Position numbers and translations under genes: made by a program. This document shows positions 1 to 6,005 of a stretch of 6,030 bases of DNA, in pieces. Source of the stretch: JAUWNP01 sp034430655 (GTDB taxonomy: Bacteria > Chloroflexota > Anaerolineae > B4-G1); assembly GCA_034430655.1 (NCBI GenBank), contig DAOUEC010000087.1, positions 1 through 6,030 of the forward strand. Reading direction: 5' to 3'. How positions within the stretch are numbered: the first letter of the stretch is position 1; every line of letters begins with the position of its first letter. The notes beneath the pieces were generated by a model. It saw only the letters and a list, made by a program, of their open reading frames with translations, made no database searches and was not told the origin of the DNA.

Positions 1-113
1 CCACCCTGGGTCAGGGAGGTGGCTACATCTTTGCCCCCAGCCACAACATTCAGGCAGACGTCCCGCCGGAGAACATCTCGGCCATGTATGAAACGATCCA
101 GGAGGTATCATGA
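1..113 (+). CDS. Uroporphyrinogen decarboxylase-family protein, C-terminal end (partial)
   Basis: The window opens inside a gene whose last 36 codons (reading from base 3) run to a TGA at 111-113. The visible tail contains GGGYIFAPSHNIQADVPPEN followed by a short helix ending in QEVS. This glycine-rich strand, the APSHNIQ turn and the DVPPEN segment are the usual C-terminus of the URO-D/methylcobamide:CoM methyltransferase superfamily, whose members are TIM barrels that either decarboxylate uroporphyrinogen III or move methyl groups. Only the tail is visible, so true HemE cannot be separated from the many URO-D-like paralogues of unknown substrate. The transporter and esterase context favours a paralogue (inference). 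The stop overlaps the next start as ATGA, implying translational coupling. Confidence 0.8.
   Translation, partial: TLGQGGGYIFAPSHNIQADVPPENISAMYETIQEVS
101..106 (+). promoter_or_regulatory. Ribosome binding site of the MFS transporter gene
   Basis: GGAGGT sits three bases upstream of the ATG at 110, still inside the upstream URO-D-like gene. The spacing is short, but it is the only strong Shine-Dalgarno match nearby and it supports the ATG at 110, which also overlaps the upstream stop codon. Confidence 0.6.
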
Positions 114-1484
114 AAAGCAGATTCGCAAAAATCGCCTACGGCATAGGCAACCTGGGACAGGCACTCTTCTTCAACACGGTGCAGACGTTCCTGATTTTCT
201 TCTACACCGACGTGGTGCGTCTCGACCCCGGCCTGGTGGGGCTGGCCTTTGCCATCTCATACGGCGTGTGGAACGCCATCAACGACCCTCTCGTCGGCGT
301 GCTCTCCGACCGCACCCGCACCCGCTGGGGGCGTCGTATCCCCTACATCGCATTGGGCACCCCTCTCACTTTCATCCTCTTTGTCCTGATCTGGTCTCCA
401 CCCCTGGGAGGCAGTCCCCTGACCAACCCATCCCACATGGGCATCTTCGTCTACTTCGCCGTCATCATCGCCCTCTTCGACCTGGCGTACACCGCCGTCA
501 GCGTCACCTACACCGCCCTTTTTCCCGAGGCCTTCGAGGATCTCGAGGAAAGGACGGAGGTCTCCATCTACCGACAGGTGGCGGCGATGATCGGCACGGC
601 GCTTGGCCTGGCCATCACGCCCGTCATCGTCGGCGCCCTCTCCGAGCGGTTCGGCGACCTGGGCGGATGGACGGGCGCGGGTCTGATCCTGGGGCTCGTC
701 GGCGGGGGCGCCTTCGGGTTCTCCCTGCTGGGGAGCCGGGAGCGAAAGGAGAGCAGCGCAGAAGAGGCGCTGCCGCTCACCGCTGCCTTCAAAGAGACAT
801 TTACCAACCGCTCGTTCCTGGCCTTCGTGGGCGCCAACCTGATGATCTGCTACGTCTGGAGTTGGCTCTCCCATGGTGCCCTTCTTCACCAAGTACGTCA
901 TCGGCGCCGAGGAGGAGCAGATGAGCCTGATATTCGTCGGCATGTTCGTCACCTCGATGGCTTTTTATCCCCTCTGGAGAAAGATCGCCCTGCGCCTGGG
1001 CTCGAAGCGCACGCTGGCCCTGGCTGTGACGCTCTTTGTGGTCTTCATGCTCCCCGTCTTGTTCGTCGCCAACCTGCCGCAGGCATTCGTGATGACGCTT
1101 TTCGTCGGCGCGGCCAACTCCGGCATCACGCTGGTGCGTGATATCGTGCTCAGCGACGTGATAGACGAGGACGAATTGCACACTGGCCGGCGGCGGGAGG
1201 GAAGTTACTTCGGGGTGAATGCCTTCATCGAGCGGCTGGTAATGGTGCTGATCGGCGGGTCCATCGGCCTGATGCTGGGCCTGAGCGGCTACGACGCCGA
1301 GTTGGCGGCCCAACCGCCGTCCGTCGCGCTGGGGATCCGGCTGGGGATGGGGTTGCTGCCGGTCGTGGCCCTGGCGGTGTTTCTGGCGGCACTGAAGTAC
1401 TACCCGCTGGGGAAGGAGCAGGTCGTGGCGCTCCAGGGGAGGCTGGAGGTGTTGCACCGCCAGAAAGCGGAACAGAGCATATAG
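110..1484 (+). CDS. MFS sugar:cation symporter, GPH (MelB-like) family, frameshifted
   Basis: Multi-pass inner-membrane transporter of the glycoside-pentoside-hexuronide:cation symporter family within the major facilitator superfamily, expected to import a sugar or glycoside with Na+ or H+. The N-terminal half is read from ATG 110 in frame 2. It shows hydrophobic segments and the family loop NDPLVGVLSDRTRTRWGRR at residues 58-76, with the acidic residues D59 and D67. From about base 872 the homologous reading moves to frame 3 (MVPFFTKYVIGAEE onward) and ends at TAG 1482-1484. Skipping one base at 872 joins the halves as WSWLS-MVPFF and gives about 457 residues, normal for the family; loss of two bases there would also explain it. 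As written, frame 2 runs on to a stop at 1139-1141 and would give a 343-residue product lacking the C-terminal helices. The substrate cannot be read from sequence. The gene is probably cotranscribed with the URO-D-like gene and the esterase. Confidence 0.85.
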
Positions 1485-1486
1485 TT

Positions 1487-1495
1487 GGAGGAGGT
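1487..1495 (+). promoter_or_regulatory. Ribosome binding site choosing GTG 1504 for the esterase
   Basis: GGAGGAGGT lies eight bases before the GTG at 1504 but fourteen before the in-frame ATG at 1510. The spacing favours GTG as the start. It begins right after the transporter stop at 1484, consistent with one transcript. Confidence 0.65.
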
Positions 1496-1503
1496 CAAGA
1501 GCG

Positions 1504-2273
1504 GTGAAAATGCTCGACCTGAACCCATTTTTTTTTGAAGGCGGCCCGATGGGCTGTCTCCTAATTCATGGCTTCGGCGGCAGCCCGCCGGAGATGCGCC
1601 CCATGGGGGAGTTCCTGGCCCAGAAAGGGCTGACCGTGCTGGGGGTGCGACTGGCCGGCCACGGCACCACGCCCGAAGACATGGCCCGCACCGGCTGGCG
1701 CGACTGGGTCGCCTCGGCCGAGGAGGGACTGGAGGAGTTGCAAGGGCGCTGCGACCCAGTTTTCCTCGCCGGCCTCTCTATGGGTGGGTTGATATCGCCC
1801 TGCACCTGGCGGCCCGCCATCCCGTGGCCGGGGTCGTCACCATGTCCGCGCCGGCCTACATCGCCGACTGGCGCTTTCGCCTCCTGCCGCTGGTGCAACC
1901 CTTCGTGCGCTGGGTCACTCCCAACGCAGAATCAGACCTGACCGACCCCGAGGCCGAAAACCGCTTCTCCGCCTACAGCCAGCTGCCCACCTGCGCCGTG
2001 GTCAGCCTGAGGCGACTGCTGCCCCTGGTGCGGCGAGATTTGCCCCAGGTGCACGTGCCGGTGCTGATCATGCAGGGGGAACGCGACCGCACCATCCCGC
2101 CCGACAGCGCACAGATCCTCTTCGACGGCCTGGGCACGACAGACAAGGAGACCGTCTGGTGGCCCAACTCCGGCCATGCCATCACGATTGACAGTGAGCG
2201 AGAGGCGGTGTGGGCTCGCGCCCACCAGTTTATTCTCGAGGTGCAAGGAGAAAGTGAGGTGCCTTCTCAGTAA
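1504..2273 (+). CDS. Alpha/beta hydrolase, Est30-type carboxylesterase, frameshifted
   Basis: Cytoplasmic serine hydrolase resembling the Geobacillus Est30 / monoacylglycerol lipase group, which cleaves short to medium carboxyl esters. The start region PFFFEGGPMGCLLIHGFGGS is typical: it leads into the HGFGG oxyanion loop at residues 22-26. The nucleophile elbow GLSMGG places Ser92. After Gly95 and Leu96 the frame breaks: the family sequence IALHLAARHPVAGVVTMSAP continues in frame 3. Removing the extra AT at 1792-1793 (GATATC to GATC) restores LSMGGLIALHLAARHP. The repaired protein has 255 residues, close to Est30 length, with acid Asp194 in QGERD and base His224 in NSGHA, so the triad is complete. 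As written, frame 1 ends at 1939-1941 and lacks Asp and His. The gene follows the transporter by 19 bp, so a role in processing an imported ester or glycoside is possible (inference). The natural substrate is unknown. Confidence 0.87.
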
Positions 2274-2315
2274 GCCGGGGAAGTGCGCATAAAGTTCAGC
2301 GCCGGTCGAGCGTTG

Positions 2316-2342
2316 CCCTGAGTAGCAAAGCGTATCGAAGGG
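2316..2342 (+). repeat. REP-like unit 1 (TGAGTAG...CGTATCGAA)
   Basis: The unit runs from CCCTGAGTAG to CGTATCGAAGGG, with CCCT/AGGG complementary ends and a short CAAAG middle. It matches the reverse complement of unit 3 at TGAGTAG and CGTATCGAA. Confidence 0.6.
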
Positions 2343-2356
2343 TAGGAGCGACTTGT

Positions 2357-2373
2357 GTTGAGCCTGTCGAAAC
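2357..2373 (+). repeat. REP-like unit 2 (short form)
   Basis: GTTGAGCCTGTCGAAAC has complementary ends GTT/AAC and the same TGAG...TCGAA core as its neighbours, but lacks the longer central arm. Confidence 0.5.
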
Positions 2374-2425
2374 AAGCGACGTATCGGGATCAAGCGGGTT
2401 GCCTGTAAAGCCACTCGCATCCTTG

Positions 2426-2455
2426 GTTTCGATACGACCTGAAGGTCTACTCAAC
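2426..2455 (-). repeat. REP-like unit 3 with central hairpin
   Basis: The unit runs from GTTTCGATACG to CTACTCAAC and carries a central palindrome, GACCTGAAGGTC (2436-2447), able to form a 5-bp stem. Read on the minus strand it has the same TGAGTAG and CGTATCGAA blocks as unit 1, so the two lie in opposite orientation. Confidence 0.6.
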
Positions 2456-2539
2456 CGGCGGATGCTCGCTACGTCAATAGGCAAGAAGATGAGGTCAACT
2501 GCGATGAGATGCAAATGACAAACGAAGACAGACTGGGTC

Positions 2540-4294
2540 GTGCAAGACGAGCCTCCCTACAGGCTCCCCCACCTGACCTGGGTCGGGCGCATGCTCCTGA
2601 TCCTACGCTGGTTGGCGCTGCTGCTGGTGCTGGTGCTCTCCCTCTTCGACCATCTGGAAGGAGGGCTGTTGGTGCCGCCTCTCTACGCCGTGCTGGGGGT
2701 GGTCGTCTACAACCTGGTGCTGCTCTTCGTCAGCCGGCACGTGCGCTGGCCGCGCCGCCCGCTCAACTTCCTGGCGCTCGACACTATCGTCGCCACGCTG
2801 ACCACCTATCTCACCGGCGGCTACCACTCCGGCTTCTTCATCCTCTATGTCTTCAACGTCATCGGCGCGGCCTTCTACATGGACCTGGTGCCGACGATCC
2901 TGGTGGCGTTGATCGCCGGCCTGATCTATGCTGGTGCCTGTGCCGTCAACCAGGCCGGACTGTGGACCCCGATTGCGCTCTACATCGTGGCGGCCAAACT
3001 GCTGCTGCTGGTGGTCGCCGTCCTGTGCGCCCTGCTGCTGGAACAACTGCGCCGCGAGCACCAGGAGACGGAGCAAGAGCGGGTATTGGCCACCCATCTG
3101 TCCACCTTAAACGATCTATTGCGCCAACTCAGCACCAACCTGGACCTGGAGCACACGCTGCACACGGTGACCGACGCCGCCCGCCACCTGCTGGCGGCTG
3201 ACGTCGCGGTGCTCCTGTTGCGTGACGAAACTGGCACCCAGTTGTCCCCTGCTGCGGCCAGCGGAATTGACCTGCGCCACCACACCGATGTGCCGCTTCC
3301 CCTAACCGACGAGCCGATGCGCACCATCCTGTCCGGTGATGCTCCACGGGCGGTCTCCGACACCGCCCGGTACCCCGACTTCGCTCGTTCTCTGCTGGTC
3401 GGGGAGCACATCCAGTCCTACGCCAGCGCCCCGCTGCGGCTGGACGGCGAACCGCTGGGCATCCTCTCCGTGGGGCAACGCACGGCTGCGCAGTTTGACG
3501 ACGACGCCCTATCACTGCTGCAGGCCCTGGCTCAGGAGGCAGCGCTGGCCATCCGCAACGCGCGGCTTTACCAACGGGAGCGCGAGCAGGTTCAAAAACT
3601 GCGCACGCTGGAGCAGTTGCAGCGCAGTTTCATCTCCACCGTCTCCCACGAGTTGCGCACCCCCCTGACCTGCATCAAGACCTCAGTAGAATTGCTGCAC
3701 GACGCCGCCCCAGCGGTACAGGCCGAACTGCTAGATACCATCGCCCACCACACCAGCCGGCTGGAGGCACTGGTCGCCGACCTGCTGGAGTCCACCCGCC
3801 TGGAGGCCAGGCAGGTCACGCTGGCGACCCAACCCACCGACCTGCGGCGCATCGTGGAGCGCACGGTCACGGCCGTCGCGCCGCTAATGGAGCAGAAGGG
3901 ACAACAATTGGAGACCACGCTGCCGGATGGGCCAGCGCTGGCCGACGTGGACCGCCGCCGCATCGAGCAGGCGCTGACCAACCTGCTGGCCAATGCCCAC
4001 AAGTTCGCCCCCAAGGGCGGGCACATCCGGGTCATGCTGGAGCGCGGGGACGGCGAACTGGTCGTCGCCGTCGCCGACGACGGCCCCGGCATCCCGCGCG
4101 AGCAGCAGGCACACCTCTTCCAGCGCTTCTACGTCATCCCGGATGGCACCGGGAAGGTGGGGTTGGGGCTGGGACTGTACATCACCCGCCAGTTGGTGGA
4201 GTTGCACGGCGGGCGCGTCTGGGTGGAGAGCGAGCCGACACGAGGGAGCACATTCTTAATCGCATTGCCAGCGCTGGAGGGAGAAAGCGCATGA
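2540..4294 (+). CDS. Membrane sensor histidine kinase (6 TM helices, GAF, HisKA, HATPase)
   Basis: Intact 584-residue sensor kinase that would autophosphorylate on histidine and pass the phosphate to the response regulator downstream. Residues 18-168 hold about six hydrophobic segments, including LALDTIVATLTTYLTGGYHS, which recalls the membrane sensor of PilS/AtoS-type kinases (weak resemblance). A charged helix (169-183) leads to a GAF domain at about 185-343 and a short coiled coil. HisKA follows with SHELRTPLT, placing the phosphorylated His370. The ATPase domain shows the N box (Asn481, Asn485), the G1 box VADDGPGIP (Asp513 or Asp514), the F box LFQRFYV and the G2 box GLGLG at 541-545, then a normal C-terminus. 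All catalytic motifs are present. The start is GTG 2540, since an in-frame TGA lies at 2516-2518. There is no clear Shine-Dalgarno site, and ATG 2591 would cut into TM1. The stop overlaps the regulator start as ATGA. The signal sensed is unknown. Confidence 0.93.
   Translation: MQDEPPYRLPHLTWVGRMLLILRWLALLLVLVLSLFDHLEGGLLVPPLYAVLGVVVYNLVLLFVSRHVRWPRRPLNFLALDTIVATLTTYLTGGYHSGFFILYVFNVIGAAFYMDLVPTILVALIAGLIYAGACAVNQAGLWTPIALYIVAAKLLLLVVAVLCALLLEQLRREHQETEQERVLATHLSTLNDLLRQLSTNLDLEHTLHTVTDAARHLLAADVAVLLLRDETGTQLSPAAASGIDLRHHTDVPLPLTDEPMRTILSGDAPRAVSDTARYPDFARSLLVGEHIQSYASAPLRLDGEPLGILSVGQRTAAQFDDDALSLLQALAQEAALAIRNARLYQREREQVQKLRTLEQLQRSFISTVSHELRTPLTCIKTSVELLHDAAPAVQAELLDTIAHHTSRLEALVADLLESTRLEARQVTLATQPTDLRRIVERTVTAVAPLMEQKGQQLETTLPDGPALADVDRRRIEQALTNLLANAHKFAPKGGHIRVMLERGDGELVVAVADDGPGIPREQQAHLFQRFYVIPDGTGKVGLGLGLYITRQLVELHGGRVWVESEPTRGSTFLIALPALEGESA
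4276..4283 (+). promoter_or_regulatory. Ribosome binding site of the response regulator
   Basis: GGAGGGAG lies seven bases upstream of ATG 4291, inside the end of the kinase gene, and fixes that start together with the ATGA overlap. Confidence 0.65.
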
Positions 4295-4975
4295 AAATTC
4301 TGATCGTGGATGAGGAGCCCGACGTAGTGCGTCTCATTTCCGTCAGTTTTGGTATGCAGCAGCCCAACTGGGAGGTGGTCGCCGCGTCCGATGGCGAGGA
4401 GGCGCTGGCCGCGGTGGAGCGGGAACAGCCGGCGTTGGTCTTGCTGGACGTGGGCCTGCCGGATATGGACGGCTTCCAGGTGCTGCAACAGATACGCCTC
4501 TTCTCCGACGTGCCGGTGGTCATGCTCACCGTCCACGACGACGAACTGAACAAGGTGCGCGGCCTGGAGTTGGGTGCCGACGACTACATCACCAAGCCCT
4601 TCAGCCACCTGGAGTTGCTGGCGCGGGTGCGGGCGGTGCTGCGTCGTACGCAGACTTTGCCCCTGGTTCACGAGGAGCCCTTCCGTCAGCGGCGACCTGA
4701 GCGTGGACTTTGCCCGGCGGGAGGTGACGCGGCGCGGCGAGCCGGTGCCGTTGACCGCCACTGAGTACCGCCTGCTCTACCACCTGGTGCGCAACGCCGG
4801 CCAGGTGCTGACCCACGAGACGCTGCTGGCCCGCGTGTGGGGTCGCGAGTACACCGACGAGATCAACTACCTCAAGGTCCACATCAGCCGCCTGCGCGCC
4901 AAACTGGAGGACGACCCCCGCAATCCCCAGCACATCCTCACCGAGCATGGCGTGGGCTACTGGTTCCGCAAGTGA
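4291..4975 (+). CDS. OmpR/PhoB-family response regulator, frameshifted
   Basis: DNA-binding partner of the upstream kinase. The receiver domain is complete in frame 1: acidic Asp7/Glu8 in IVDEEP, phospho-acceptor Asp53 in LLDVGLPDMDG, Thr80 and Lys102 in TKPF. Just past the receiver, after EEPF, the family sequence continues in frame 2 as VSGDLSVDFARREV, then the winged-helix domain: LTATEYRLLYHLVRNAG, the recognition region with YLKVHISRLRAKL, and the GVGYWFRK end. Ignoring one C at 4683-4684 joins the parts into 227 residues, the standard length. As written, frame 1 ends at 4762-4764, giving a 157-residue receiver-only protein with no DNA-binding domain. The inserted base lies in the interdomain linker. 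A receiver-only product could still be phosphorylated but could not bind DNA; the well-preserved second half argues that the intact protein is the real one. Target genes are not apparent from sequence. Confidence 0.9.
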
Positions 4976-4984
4976 GGGCGGGCC

Positions 4985-5068
4985 TGACCTCTCCCCCGGC
5001 CCCTCCCCGAAGCGGGGAGGGGAGTCTCCCCCTTCCCTCGCAGGGAAGGGGGGCGGGGGGTTAGGTCA
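4985..5068. repeat. Double-hairpin extragenic element between convergent genes
   Basis: The block begins TGACCTCTCCCCC and ends GGGGGTTAGGTCA, which are complementary apart from two bases in the middle. Between these arms are two perfect hairpins: 5000-5009 with 5013-5022 (10 bp, AAG loop) and 5028-5038 with 5042-5052 (11 bp, CGC loop). The whole folds as a three-way structure. This G/C-rich design matches a class of mobile extragenic palindromes common in bacterial genomes; a copy number here is not known. It fills nearly all the space between the regulator stop and the phosphatase stop. Confidence 0.75.
5000..5052. terminator. Possible bidirectional transcription terminator
   Basis: Two strong tandem hairpins sit directly between the ends of two converging genes, the expected place for a shared terminator. 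Neither is followed by a run of T on either strand, so classic Rho-independent termination is not supported. A role in blocking read-through or protecting 3' ends is inference. Confidence 0.35.
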
Positions 5069-5767
5069 ATCCGGCTCCCGCGGATTGCCCACTATCGGCC
5101 ACCCCCGTTCGATGGCGACTACAGCCAGGCGCGGGTCGGGATACACTGCCACCGGGTGCCCGACCCGTTCCAGCGCCGGCAGGTCGAAGAGGGTGTCGGC
5201 GTAGGCGGTGCAGGCTGCCGGGTCTACCTCTGGGTGTGCACTCATGTAGGCATCCAGGCGCAGCGCCTTCCCCTCGGTGAAGCACAGCGGCGGCACGATG
5301 CGCCCGTCATAACGGCCATCGTGCAGCGCCAACTCTGTGCCCAGTGCCCCGTCCAGTTCCAGCCGCGCAGCAATGGTCGCCAGCAACGGCTGGAAGGTGC
5401 CCGAAAGCAGCACCACCGGCTCCCCCTGCGCCTGGTGCTCGCGTAGCCGCGCCAGTACGTCAGCCCGCAGGTTAGGGAGCACGTCCTCTGCCGTCACCCA
5501 ATCGAAGACCTGTTGGGCGCGCTGCGACGTCAGCCCGCTGAACAGCCAGGCCATGTGGATTGCCCACTCCCGGAAAAAACGCTCCTCGCTAACCAGTCCC
5601 AACCGGTACAGCAATCCCAACGCCATGTGGGTGGACAGGAAGAAGTACAGTGTGGGCAGTTTCATCTGGTGACACTTATGGTGACGCTCAAGCGCCTGCC
5701 AGATGTGGCCAGTGTATAACGTGCCGTCCAGGTCGCAGAAGACCACCGGGCGGGTAACTTGGCTCAT
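5066..5767 (-). CDS. HAD-superfamily phosphatase, subfamily IB (SerB-like)
   Basis: Intact 233-residue soluble hydrolase of the HAD-IB group, which removes phosphate from small molecules through an aspartyl-phosphate intermediate. Motif I is FCDLDGT with nucleophile Asp12 and general acid/base Asp14. A helical cap spans about residues 20-95. Motif II is LLSGT (Ser122), motif III is the lysine in TEGKALRLD (Lys167), and motif IV is YADTLFDLPAL (Asp191, Asp195), where many relatives have GDS or SDS, so Ala-Asp-Thr is a mild variant. The C-terminal GHPVAVYPDPRL...RGWPIVG is typical of the IB hypothetical group rather than true phosphoserine phosphatase, so no substrate is assigned. Start ATG (5765-5767) has a GAGGGGG stretch a few bases upstream. 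The TGA stop lies inside the neighbouring palindrome element. The gene has its own strong promoter and converges on the kinase/regulator operon. Confidence 0.9.
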   Translation of the reverse strand: MSQVTRPVVFCDLDGTLYTGHIWQALERHHKCHQMKLPTLYFFLSTHMALGLLYRLGLVSEERFFREWAIHMAWLFSGLTSQRAQQVFDWVTAEDVLPNLRADVLARLREHQAQGEPVVLLSGTFQPLLATIAARLELDGALGTELALHDGRYDGRIVPPLCFTEGKALRLDAYMSAHPEVDPAACTAYADTLFDLPALERVGHPVAVYPDPRLAVVAIERGWPIVGNPREPD

Positions 5768-5814
5768 AGCACCCCCTCGCTCCGCTCCTCGTCATCTCCA
5801 TAGTTCGCCCCAGT

Positions 5815-5843
5815 AGTATAAGACGTAGGGCGGTCTCTGTCAA
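5815..5843 (-). promoter_or_regulatory. Sigma-70-type promoter for the HAD phosphatase gene
   Basis: On the minus strand, TTGACA (5838-5843, perfect -35) is separated by 17 bp from TATACT (5815-5820, 5 of 6 for the -10). Transcription would start near 5808, leaving a leader of about 40 bases before the ATG at 5767. Box identity and spacing are seen directly; activity is inferred. Confidence 0.75.
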
Positions 5844-5853
5844 CTACAAGTTG
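5841..5853. promoter_or_regulatory. Operator-like palindrome over the -35 box
   Basis: CAACT-ACA-AGTTG is a perfect 5-bp inverted repeat with a 3-bp centre. It overlaps three bases of the -35 box of the minus-strand promoter and extends upstream of it, a position where a bound repressor would block polymerase or an activator could contact it. It is short and could be chance. Confidence 0.3.
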
Positions 5854-5936
5854 TGGCGGATTTGGTTTCGTGCACCGGAAGCAGTGTACAATAGTCGTAA
5901 CTACCTTGACAATGTTAACTTAAGCAAGCTTTTTAG

Positions 5937-5964
5937 TTTACCTGGGGCCAATTTGTGGTACTAT
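5937..5964 (+). promoter_or_regulatory. Candidate extended -10 promoter for the last gene
   Basis: TTTACC (5937-5942) and TACTAT (5959-5964) are 16 bp apart, and the -10 is preceded by TGG, giving the extended form TGnTAnnnT. The region 5905-5965 is A/T-rich compared with the rest of the window. Transcription would start around 5970-5972, about 35 bases before ATG 6006. A perfect TTGACA at 5906-5911 lacks a good -10 at the usual distance. Confidence 0.45.
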
Positions 5965-5968
5965 TTTG

Positions 5969-5997
5969 CCTAACCGCATGATGAGATAGAGGTTAGG
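5969..5997 (+). promoter_or_regulatory. Inverted repeat pairing with the ribosome binding site
   Basis: CCTAACC (5969-5975) and GGTTAGG (5991-5997) form a perfect 7-bp stem around a 15-base loop. The right arm overlaps the first three bases of the Shine-Dalgarno site AGGAGG (5995-6000). It could limit translation as RNA or serve as a DNA operator just downstream of the promoter. Confidence 0.45.
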
Positions 5998-6000
5998 AGG
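5995..6000 (+). promoter_or_regulatory. Ribosome binding site of the last gene
   Basis: AGGAGG is a full consensus Shine-Dalgarno sequence five bases before ATG 6006, and it is the main support for a gene starting there. Confidence 0.65.
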
Positions 6001-6005
6001 CCCCG

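Larger units (their letters stand above)
2301..2459. repeat. Composite REP/MITE-like extragenic repeat, 159 bp
   Basis: The block is bounded by imperfect 10-bp inverted repeats: GCCGGTCGAG at 2301-2310 and CTCAACCGGC at 2450-2459 (9 of 10 pairs). Inside are three short palindromic units sharing the core TGAG...TCGAA, in both orientations: 2316-2342, 2357-2373 and 2426-2455. The first and third share TGAGTAG and CGTATCGAA once one is reverse complemented, and differ in the middle. No transposase and no clear target-site duplication flank it. Such units are usually dispersed, non-autonomous elements; that it is dispersed in this genome is inference. Confidence 0.6.
2274..2539 (+). other. Intergenic region between esterase and kinase genes
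   Basis: No coding sequence with family-like features is visible here on either strand. The central part (2301-2459) holds the REP-like palindromes listed separately. The 80 bases before the kinase show no sigma-70 box pair I would defend and no clear Shine-Dalgarno sequence, so how the kinase operon starts transcription is not apparent. Confidence 0.6.

Noticed and set aside
19..924. Long plus-strand frame of 301 codons at the window start
   Set aside because: It overlaps the transporter in another frame, is rich in Arg, Pro and His as expected of shadow frames in GC-rich DNA, and shows no family motif.
801..1457. Minus-strand open frame opposite the transporter
   Set aside because: Its Gln/His-rich composition is an antisense shadow of a hydrophobic membrane protein; no start signal or recognisable domain.
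2296..2514. Minus-strand open frame of 72 codons in the repeat region
   Set aside because: It runs through the palindromic repeats, has no ribosome site that I can defend and no recognisable motif.
2509..3201. Plus-strand frame of 230 codons overlapping the kinase start
   Set aside because: It lies out of frame over the kinase's membrane region, with Arg/Pro/Ala-rich low-complexity sequence; the kinase frame has clear domains.
866..4690. Programmed ribosomal frameshifting at the three frame breaks
   Set aside because: None of the sites has an X XXY YYZ heptamer, a stop codon at the shift point, or an adjacent strong stem-loop; both transporters and OmpR regulators are normally single-frame.
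4985..5068. CRISPR or tandem-repeat interpretation of the G/C-rich palindromes
   Set aside because: There is only one composite unit, the two hairpins differ in sequence, and no spacer periodicity is present.
5906..5935. Perfect TTGACA at 5906 as -35 of a plus-strand promoter
   Set aside because: At 16-18 bp spacing the -10 position reads GCTTTT, CTTTTT or TTTTTA, which are poor matches; the extended -10 at 5956-5964 is better.
5923..5936. Small hairpin plus T-run as a terminator
   Set aside because: AAGC-AA-GCTT gives only 4 bp with a 2-base loop, too weak, and it lies upstream of a gene start rather than after a gene.
5978..5989. Tiny upstream reading frame ATGATGAGATAG in the last gene's leader
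   Set aside because: Three codons with no Shine-Dalgarno site; such strings occur by chance.
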